The notes beneath the pieces are model-generated. The model saw nothing but the letters and a program-made list of their open reading frames with translations. It was not told the DNA's origin and did not search any database. From DASQPA01 sp963756455 (GTDB taxonomy: Bacteria; Acidobacteriota; Thermoanaerobaculia; Multivoradales; UBA5704), in the NCBI GenBank assembly GCA_963756455.1, contig CAVWNC010000001.1:682001-746000 (forward strand): DNA of 64,000 nucleotides, in the 5' to 3' direction. This document shows positions 31,969 to 38,069 of the stretch, piece by piece. Position 1 is the stretch's first letter; each line of letters starts with the position of its first letter. Both the position numbers and the translations under genes were made by a program.

Positions 31969-33072
31969 ATGTCCGAAACACACCCCACGCTCCAGACCCC
32001 GATCGAAGTCGGGCCTTATACCTTGCGCAACCGGATGGTGATGGCGCCCATGACCCGCAGCCGGGCCGGGGAGGGGAACACCCCCACCTCCCTGGTCGAG
32101 ACCTACTACCGCCAGCGTGCCTCGGCCGGCCTCATCATCACCGAGGCGAGCCAGGTCTCTCCCCAGGGGGTGGGCTACCCCGGAACGCCGGGGATTCACT
32201 CCGACGCCCAGGTCGAGGCCTGGCGCCGGGTGACCGCCGGCGTCCACGCCGAGGGCGGCCGGATCTTCCTCCAGCTCTGGCACGTGGGGCGGATCTCGGA
32301 CCCCAGCCTCCAGCCGGACGGTGGCCTGCCGGTCGCCCCCTCGGCGGTGGCGGCGGAGGCCCTCTTCCGCACCGCGACCGGCGGCCATCCCTTCGTCGTC
32401 CCCCGCGCGCTCGACCTGGACGAGATCCCCGGCATCGTCGTCCAGTACCAGGACGGCTCGGAGCGCGCCCTCGCCGCCGGCTTCGACGGGGTCGAGATCC
32501 ATGGCGCCAACGGCTACCTGATCGATCAGTTCCTCCGCGATGGGAGCAACCAGCGGACCGACCTCTACGGCGGCACGACCGAGAAGCGCGCCCGTTTCCT
32601 CTTGGAGGTGACCGAGGCGGTCACCCGGGTGTGGGGACCGGAGCGGGTGGGGGTGCGCCTCTCGCCCTTGAGCGCCTTCAACGGCATGGCCGACGCCGAT
32701 CCGCGGACGACCTTCGGCCACGCCGCCGCGGCCCTCGACCGCTTCGGTCTCGCCTATCTGCACCTGTTGCTGCCGGAGAGCGCGGTGCCGGGCTCCGCGG
32801 CCGCTGCCATGGCCGCTCACCTCCGCGAGCGCTTCGCCGGCCCCCTGATGCTGAACGGCGGCCAGACCCGGGAGACCGGCGATGCCGTCCTCGCCTCGGG
32901 GCTCGCCGACCTCATCTCCTTCGGCACCCTCTTCCTCGCCAACCCCGACCTCCCCGAGCGCTTCGCCTCAGGAGCGCCGCTCAACGCGCCCGACATGAAG
33001 ACGTTCTATGGCGGCGGCGAGCAGGGCTATATCGACTATCCGACCCGGAAGGACGTCCCGGCCCGGGCTTAA
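31969..33072 (+). CDS. Old Yellow Enzyme-family alkene reductase (NemA-like)
   Basis: 367 residues, the normal length. FMN TIM barrel: PYTLRNRMVMAPMTRSRA at the N-terminus, LQLWHVGRISDP, active-site pair in FDGVEIHGANGYLIDQFL (His-x-x-Asn), SNQRTDLYGG, and GGQTRETGDAVLASGLADLISFGTLFLANPDL binding FMN phosphate. It reduces activated C=C bonds and nitro compounds with NAD(P)H, and so detoxifies electrophiles. The adjacent MarR-type gene likely controls it. ATG 31969 has GGAGAGACG upstream. Confidence 0.93.
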   Translation: MSETHPTLQTPIEVGPYTLRNRMVMAPMTRSRAGEGNTPTSLVETYYRQRASAGLIITEASQVSPQGVGYPGTPGIHSDAQVEAWRRVTAGVHAEGGRIFLQLWHVGRISDPSLQPDGGLPVAPSAVAAEALFRTATGGHPFVVPRALDLDEIPGIVVQYQDGSERALAAGFDGVEIHGANGYLIDQFLRDGSNQRTDLYGGTTEKRARFLLEVTEAVTRVWGPERVGVRLSPLSAFNGMADADPRTTFGHAAAALDRFGLAYLHLLLPESAVPGSAAAAMAAHLRERFAGPLMLNGGQTRETGDAVLASGLADLISFGTLFLANPDLPERFASGAPLNAPDMKTFYGGGEQGYIDYPTRKDVPARA

Positions 33073-33093
33073 AGAAGAGTTTCTCGAGGTAAG

Positions 33094-33136
33094 AATCCCC
33101 CCTCTCCTTCGTTCTTAGCACCAGAGAGGGGGGATT
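33094..33136 (+). promoter_or_regulatory. Perfect 13-bp hairpin that buries the RBS of the ABC permease gene
   Basis: AATCCCCCCTCTC (33094-33106) pairs perfectly with GAGAGGGGGGATT (33124-33136) around a 17-nt loop. The 3' arm is the only RBS for ATG 33140, so folding would block initiation. It could serve as a translational switch or as a T-less terminator of the upstream gene. Confidence 0.6.
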
Positions 33137-33139
33137 CGG

Positions 33140-33931
33140 ATGCATCGTTTCATCGGGCTTCTTCGCCACGAGATCCGCATGTCGATCCGCAGGAAGAGCC
33201 TGTGGATCGCCTACGGCCTCCTCTTCCTCTTCTATACCGTCCTCCTGTTCTCGCCTCCGCCGCTGGGGGAGAGGGTGCCGGGAGAGGTCATCTCTGAGGC
33301 CCAGCTCTGGCCGGTGGCCGGCCGCTTCCTGGTCGCGGTCAATGTATTTTTTCCGATCGTCGTGGGCATCCTCTCGGCGGATCGGATCGCGCGCGACGGG
33401 CGGCTGGGGCTTCGGGAGCTGCAAGACAGCACCGCCTTGAGCCGTCCCATCTACGTGCTCGCCAAATATCTGGCGGCCCTGGCTTCGGCTCTCTTGCCGG
33501 TCGCTCTCTGGCTCCTGGGGATCGCGATCGTCATGACCGCAGACGGGCACGCGCCGATCGTTTTCCTCTATGCCGTTCCGGTCGCGTTTCTCGCCATCAC
33601 CGTGCCGGCCTTCGCCTTCGTCGTCGCCTTTTCGCTCGCCTGCCCGCTGGTGATGCCGCTCTCCGTCTACCAGATTCTCTTCACCGGCTACTGGTTCTGG
33701 GCCAACTTCATTCCTCCCCGGCTCTTTCCCACCCTCAATGGGACGCTCGTGACGCCGAGCGGGATGTATGAGCTGGAAGGCTTTTTCAGCGGGCGGATCA
33801 CGGCCTTCGCCGGTCCCCTCCGGCACACGGCTTCTGATGCCATCCTGAATCTCACGGTCTTGGGGTTCTCTATTCTGGCGGTTCTCCTGCTCGTCGAACG
33901 CTACCTGGCGCGGCAGGCCCGGCGCGCCTGA
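33140..33931 (+). CDS. ABC-2 type transporter permease
   Basis: 263 residues with about six membrane helices (LWIAYGLLFLFYTVLLF, VNVFFPIVVGILSA, LLPVALWLLGIAIVM, AITVPAFAFVVAFSLACPLVM, IFTGYWFWANF region, LTVLGFSILAVLLLVE). A short cytosolic helix MHRFIGLLRHEIRMSIRRKS precedes the first helix, as in NosY/ABC-2 permeases. First gene of a three-gene ABC operon (18-bp and 16-bp gaps). The substrate is unknown. The translation start is enclosed in a hairpin. Confidence 0.85.
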   Translation: MHRFIGLLRHEIRMSIRRKSLWIAYGLLFLFYTVLLFSPPPLGERVPGEVISEAQLWPVAGRFLVAVNVFFPIVVGILSADRIARDGRLGLRELQDSTALSRPIYVLAKYLAALASALLPVALWLLGIAIVMTADGHAPIVFLYAVPVAFLAITVPAFAFVVAFSLACPLVMPLSVYQILFTGYWFWANFIPPRLFPTLNGTLVTPSGMYELEGFFSGRITAFAGPLRHTASDAILNLTVLGFSILAVLLLVERYLARQARRA

Positions 33932-33949
33932 AGGAGGATTTCAAAGCTG

Positions 33950-34609
33950 ATGCAAGGCGCTTCGCTCAAATATTCCTGGCTCACCTACCGGCGCGATCCG
34001 CTGTGGTTCCCCCTGGCGTTTCTGGCGTTCTTCGTCTTCCTGACCCTGATCCTCGGGCGTCCCGCGGTCCGCTTCTCCCTGGCGCGCGGCTATCTCGGGT
34101 TCATCGTGCCGCTCGTCGGTGGCATCCTCGCCGCCTATGCCGTGCTCGACGATCCGGCGCTCGAGCTGCGCTTTTCGACCCCTTCGAGCGCCGCGGAAAC
34201 TCTCTTCAACCGGGTGGGTTTGATCCTCCTCATGGAGACCGTCTCGGCGCTTTTCTTCCAGCTGGTTCTCTTCGCGCTCCGCGTCGATCTCTCCCCGCTC
34301 GGCGGATTTATTTCGGTCCAATGGATCTGGTTTCTGCCCACGTTGGTCCTGGTGGCACTGGGGTGCGCCGGCTCCCTCGCCGGCGCGCAGAACGTCGTCG
34401 GTGCTTCCCTCGTCGGAATGGTGTGGCTCGTCGAGCTGATGATGAAGGGGTGGTTTCAGGCGAACGCTCGCTACGCCTTTCTGTTCCTGGGCGTTTTCCT
34501 CCCGCACCCGTCGGATCTGGCGCTCCAGCAATCCGTGCTCTTCGGCGCCTCCCTCGTCCTCCTGTTTTTCTCCTGGGTGCTCCTGCACCGGCAAGAACGT
34601 TTCATTTAA
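33950..34609 (+). CDS. Second membrane subunit of the ABC transporter
   Basis: 219 residues, about six membrane helices: FPLAFLAFFVFLTLILG, GFIVPLVGGILAAYAVL, LILLMETVSALFFQLVLFAL, FLPTLVLVALGCAGSLAG, VGMVWLVELMM, FGASLVLLFFSWVLL. A permease-like partner for the preceding ABC-2 subunit, possibly CcmB-like in topology. AAGGAGG lies upstream of ATG 33950. No substrate clue. Confidence 0.8.
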   Translation: MQGASLKYSWLTYRRDPLWFPLAFLAFFVFLTLILGRPAVRFSLARGYLGFIVPLVGGILAAYAVLDDPALELRFSTPSSAAETLFNRVGLILLMETVSALFFQLVLFALRVDLSPLGGFISVQWIWFLPTLVLVALGCAGSLAGAQNVVGASLVGMVWLVELMMKGWFQANARYAFLFLGVFLPHPSDLALQQSVLFGASLVLLFFSWVLLHRQERFI

Positions 34610-34625
34610 GAATGGAGGGGGCGTC

Positions 34626-35555
34626 GTGATCGAAATTGCCGGCCTCACGAAGACCTATGGCCGCGGTGGGAAGAGCGCCCGCGCTCTCCGCGGCATCGAC
34701 TTGGAGATCCGCCCCGGGATGTTCGGTCTCCTCGGCCCCAACGGCGCGGGGAAGACGACCTTCATGCGGATTCTGGCGGGGATCGTCCATCCCAGCCGCG
34801 GCACGCTCCGCGTGGCAGGCCACGATTTGACGACGGAGAGCGGCCGGCGGGCGGCCAAGGCCGTCCTCGGCTATCTGCCGCAGGAGCTCGGGATGTATCC
34901 CGAGCTGACCGCCGCCCAGTTCGTCGACTACATGGCGATCCTCAAGGGTTTGGCGGCGCCGCGCGAGCGGGCGCGGCGGGTCGCGGAGGTCTTGGAAAGA
35001 GTGGCCCTGACGGATTCCGCCGATCGGAAAATCCGCGGTTTTTCGGGTGGAATGAAAAGGCGGGTGGGGATCGCCCAGGCGCTCGTCAACGATCCGCAAG
35101 TTCTGATCGTCGACGAACCGACGGCGGGTCTCGACCCCGAGGAGCGCATCCGCTTCCGCAATCTCCTCGTCCACCTGGCCGCCGATCGCACGGTGATCCT
35201 CTCCACCCATATCGTGGAGGACATCGGTCAGACCTGCCGCGACATTGCGGTGTTGGCGAAAGGCGAGGTGCTCTTCCGCGGCACTCCGGGCGAGCTGACC
35301 CAGGCGGCCACGGGGCACGTCTGGACGGTGACCGCCTCGCGGCTCGAAGAGCCCGCGCCGGGGATGACGATCGTCTCCATGCTCCACCTTTCGGATGGAA
35401 TCCAGTATCGGATGGTGGGGCCTGGCCTGGTGGGACCGGGCGCGGACGGGGTCGCCGGAGCCGAGCCCGCGCGGCCCAGCCTGGAGGACGGCTATGTCTG
35501 GTTGATGCAGGGCTCCCTCAACCGAGGAGCCGGGTCAGCCAGTGGAAAATGTTGA
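34626..35555 (+). CDS. ABC transporter ATP-binding protein
   Basis: 309 residues. Walker A GPNGAGKTT, Q-loop YLPQELG, signature FSGGMKRRVGIAQAL, Walker B VLIVDEPTAGLDPEER, H-loop STHIVEDI. Residues 225-309 form the extra C-terminal domain of ABC-2 ATPases. GTG start at 34626 after GGAGGGGG. Drives the two membrane proteins encoded just upstream. The last 38 bp overlap the 3' end of the convergent gene. Confidence 0.93.
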   Translation: MIEIAGLTKTYGRGGKSARALRGIDLEIRPGMFGLLGPNGAGKTTFMRILAGIVHPSRGTLRVAGHDLTTESGRRAAKAVLGYLPQELGMYPELTAAQFVDYMAILKGLAAPRERARRVAEVLERVALTDSADRKIRGFSGGMKRRVGIAQALVNDPQVLIVDEPTAGLDPEERIRFRNLLVHLAADRTVILSTHIVEDIGQTCRDIAVLAKGEVLFRGTPGELTQAATGHVWTVTASRLEEPAPGMTIVSMLHLSDGIQYRMVGPGLVGPGADGVAGAEPARPSLEDGYVWLMQGSLNRGAGSASGKC

Positions 35556-36492
35556 GGACGAGCTGGCGGTCGTCGTTGTCCGGCCGGTTCATGCCGACCT
35601 TGAGCGCGCCGCCGCCCAACTGCTGGGCGGTCGTCATGGCGGTGTCGGCCAGGACCACGACCCGTCCCTTGCCGAGCTCGATGGCGATCCCCTGCGACCG
35701 GCCGGCGGCCGAGATGTCGATCCCTTCGCCGGGATGCCGGTCGCGCGCCGCGTCGCCGAGCGGCAGAAAGGCGGCGCTCCCCTCCGGGCCGGAGAGCGAC
35801 TGGCCGTGGAAGGTGACGACGGTCTCGATCCGCTCGGCGTCGTTCCGGCCGCGGGTGATGGGATGGTCGGCGAGGAGGTTGTTCTGCCGCGAGAAGGGGA
35901 TCCAGGCGGTGGGGGTGCGCAAATCCCCGGAGTGCTCGGGATCGAATGTCTCCCCCTGGCTCATGTCGACCCCGAACCGCCGGGCGAGATCCATCGCCGC
36001 CCGGGCGGAAGGACCGGGATCGGCGACGAGGAGGAGCGCTCCGCCCGCCTGGACCCAGGCGTAGACGGCGTCGATCTCGGCGGGTTTGAACGTGCCGGCC
36101 GCGCCCGTCGCACCGGTCGCACCGGTCGCGGCCGTCGCGCCGAGGGGATCGGCGAGGACGAGGACGTCGACCGCGGCGAGGCTCTCTTTGTCGAACGGCT
36201 TGCGGTTCGGCCGCACCCTGTAGCCGTCCTTGGTGAGCAGCTCTGCGAAGGGGCGGTAGCGGCCGCCGACGATGTAGGACTCGTGGTGGACCTCGTCGAC
36301 GAGGACGACCGGATGCTGATCGCCGTCATACGCGACCCGCGCCACCGTGGGGTGGTAGCCGGAGTCCACCTCCTGCCCGACGTTGAAAGGCTTCGCCGCC
36401 GCAAGCGCCGGTGGACCTGCAAGGGCCAGGACCAGCCCGAGGAGGGGGAAGGCGGCGAGCGCGAGCCGTGCGGGGGGACGAACGAGGGGCAT
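35518..36492 (-). CDS. Exported DUF4350-like protein
   Basis: 324 residues. Signal peptide LALAAFPLLGLVLALAGPPALAAA. The mature part resembles the glutamine-amidotransferase-like/DUF4350 fold: HPVVLVDEVHHESYIVGGRYRPFAELLTKDG, VDVLVLADPLG, VYAWVQAGGALLLVADPGPS, GRVVVLADTAMTTAQQ. Such periplasmic proteins often accompany ABC-2 (Gldg-like) systems. An Ala-Thr-Gly repeat around residue 125 comes from 9-bp repeats. AAGGAG 6 nt upstream supports ATG 36492. Confidence 0.78.
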   Translation of the reverse strand: MPLVRPPARLALAAFPLLGLVLALAGPPALAAAKPFNVGQEVDSGYHPTVARVAYDGDQHPVVLVDEVHHESYIVGGRYRPFAELLTKDGYRVRPNRKPFDKESLAAVDVLVLADPLGATAATGATGATGAAGTFKPAEIDAVYAWVQAGGALLLVADPGPSARAAMDLARRFGVDMSQGETFDPEHSGDLRTPTAWIPFSRQNNLLADHPITRGRNDAERIETVVTFHGQSLSGPEGSAAFLPLGDAARDRHPGEGIDISAAGRSQGIAIELGKGRVVVLADTAMTTAQQLGGGALKVGMNRPDNDDRQLVLNIFHWLTRLLG

Positions 36493-36548
36493 CCAGGTCT
36501 CCTTCTTCTGCGCGCGTTCCACAACGCCCGTTCCGCTAGGATACCCCG

Positions 36549-36884
36549 ATGGCGAAAAGCGGGCGAGCGGGAACGGCGGGTACGGCCCTGGCCGCGGCAA
36601 CCGGGACGGGGAGCGCCGGCATGGACTGCCGCGCCGGCTGCGGGGCCTGCTGCATCGCCCCTTCCATCTCCTCGCCCATCCCCGGCATGCCGGACGGCAA
36701 GCCCGCCGGGGTCCGCTGCACCCAGCTCGACGCCGAGAGCCGCTGCCTCCTCTTCGGCCTGCCGGAGCGGCCGGAGGTCTGTGTCCGGCTGCGGCCCAGC
36801 CGCGAGATGTGCGGAGCGGGGACGGCCGAGGCGCTCGCCTACCTCGCGGAGCTCGAGAGAGTGACGACGCCTGAAGCCGCATAG
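36549..36884 (+). CDS. YkgJ-family cysteine cluster protein
   Basis: 111 residues. The core CRAGCGACCIAP, then GVRCTQLDAESRCLLFGLPERPEVC and REMCG, gives the conserved cysteine set (CxxxCxxCC...C...C) of the YkgJ (UPF0153) family, thought to bind zinc or an iron-sulfur cluster. The N-terminal 25 residues are low complexity. AGGA lies upstream of ATG 36549. Divergent from the DUF4350-like gene (56 bp). Confidence 0.88.
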   Translation: MAKSGRAGTAGTALAAATGTGSAGMDCRAGCGACCIAPSISSPIPGMPDGKPAGVRCTQLDAESRCLLFGLPERPEVCVRLRPSREMCGAGTAEALAYLAELERVTTPEAA

Positions 36885-37180
36885 CTCACGCGAGCGGCCA
36901 GGAGGAGCCAAGAGAGCGCTGTCCCGTGCAGGTTGCGCCCAGACATGTACGCGACTGGAGCGGCCATGTGCATGTCCGCTCCGGGAATGCACATGCTGAG
37001 CGACGCCATGTGCATTTCCTCGGCAGATGTGCACAGGTCCGACACTTCCATGTGCATGGCCGGCGCCTTCCTGCACAGGGTTGAATCTTCCATGCACATT
37101 TCGTCGCTCTTCCTGCACATGGGCGAATCCTCCTTGCACAGTGCGGCTCTCTTCCTGCACACTTGCCGGAGCTTCAGCAT
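36839..37180 (-). CDS. Candidate small Cys/His/Met heptad-repeat protein
   Basis: 113 residues if translated, antisense to the 3' end of the YkgJ-like gene. ATG 37180 has GGGGAAAG about 6 nt upstream. After MLKLRQV come eleven or so heptads that almost all start with Cys or His and end in Met, Leu or another hydrophobic residue (CRKRAAL CKEDSPM, CRKSDEM CMEDSTL, CRKAPAM HMEVSDL, CTSAEEM HMASLSM). The last ~25 residues are not repetitive. It could be a metal-binding coiled-coil peptide or only the open frame of a minisatellite. No family recognised. Confidence 0.35.
   Translation of the reverse strand: MLKLRQVCRKRAALCKEDSPMCRKSDEMCMEDSTLCRKAPAMHMEVSDLCTSAEEMHMASLSMCIPGADMHMAAPVAYMSGRNLHGTALSWLLLAARVSYAASGVVTLSSSAR
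36928..37176. repeat. 21-bp tandem repeat array, about 12 units (array 2)
   Basis: A TGCA/TGTA anchor recurs at 36928, 36947, 36969, 36988, 37011, 37030, 37053, 37072, 37093, 37114, 37135 and 37156, averaging 21 bp. The sequence is unlike array 1 at 4468-4718 although the period is the same. Units diverge widely, yet the Cys/His codons of the minus frame are kept. The array lies between the YkgJ-like gene and the VapBC operon. Confidence 0.75.
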
Positions 37181-37213
37181 CCACTCTTTCCCCTCTAGGA
37201 GCCTGGAGATTTT

Positions 37214-37510
37214 ATGCATACGAACGTCAACATCGACGAGGATCTGATCGAGGAAGCCATGCGGCAGAGCGGCCTTTCCACCAAACGCGCGGTGGTGGAG
37301 GCGGGCCTCCGCGCGCTCCTGACCCTCCGCTCCCAGGAGGAGGTGCGGGACTTGCGCGGTCGGCTCCACTGGCGGGGGAAGGACGAGGCAGCTCCGTCGG
37401 CAGCAGCGCCGGCGGCGTCGGCGGCGTCGGCGGCATCGGCGGCATCGGCGGCATCGAAGACGAAGAGGAAGTCGGCGAGGAAGGGGCAGAGCGGTGCGCG
37501 TCCTCGTTGA
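37214..37510 (+). CDS. VapB-type antitoxin with Ala/Ser-expanded tail
   Basis: 98 residues: MHTNVNIDEDLIEEAMRQSG then TKRAVVEAGLRALLTLRSQEE is the VapB (DUF2191) RHH fold with RDLRGRLHW toxin-binding segment. Residues 60-82 are an Ala/Ser repeat from a GGC-rich trinucleotide-based microsatellite (37395-37452), followed by a basic tail. VapB antitoxins usually end soon after LHW, so the tail is extra. GGAG precedes ATG 37214. The 3' end overlaps vapC by 17 bp. Confidence 0.9.
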   Translation: MHTNVNIDEDLIEEAMRQSGLSTKRAVVEAGLRALLTLRSQEEVRDLRGRLHWRGKDEAAPSAAAPAASAASAASAASAASKTKRKSARKGQSGARPR

Positions 37511-37898
37511 CTCCTCGGTCTGGATCGACTACTTCAACGGCGTCGACACCCCGCAGACCGACTACCTGGACGAGATCCTGGGCCGGGCGCCGGTGGTGGT
37601 GGGCGACCTCATCGTGACCGAGGTGCTCCAGGGCCTGGCGGACGAGCGCGAGATGGCGCTCGCCCAGGCTGCTCTCGCGAAGTTCGACAGCTACGGCCTG
37701 GCCGGCGCCGAGATCGCCGTCGCCGCCGCCCTGAACCGCCGGCTCCTCCGCGCCCAGGGTCAACCGCCCGGCGACGCTCTCCGAGCGCTGATCGCCACCT
37801 TCTGCATCCGCTTCCACTTCGCGCTCCTCCACTCCGACCGGAGCTTCAAGGCCTACGAGCGGCACCTGGGGCTCAAGGTGCCCGATCCGGGGATGTAG
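37494..37898 (+). CDS. VapC-type PIN RNase toxin
   Basis: 134 residues from GTG 37494. PIN motifs: VLVDSSVWIDYFNG (D), VTEVLQGLADERE (E), PGDALRALIATFCI (D) and LLHSDRSFKAYERHLGL (D). A canonical VapC with its VapB overlapping upstream. Confidence 0.93.
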   Translation: MRVLVDSSVWIDYFNGVDTPQTDYLDEILGRAPVVVGDLIVTEVLQGLADEREMALAQAALAKFDSYGLAGAEIAVAAALNRRLLRAQGQPPGDALRALIATFCIRFHFALLHSDRSFKAYERHLGLKVPDPGM

Positions 37899-38069
37899 AT
37901 GGATCTCCGGGCGAAGGCGAGAACCCCGCTGCCGCCCCTCCCCGCTTCGAAATGGAATCGGCATCGCCGACACTCGTAGGGCAGCGAGTGCCGGCCCAGC
38001 TCTCCGCCTCCCAGAAAGAGCGGTTTCGGCTCGCCGGCACCCTTCCCACTCGAAAAGGAAAAACGATCC

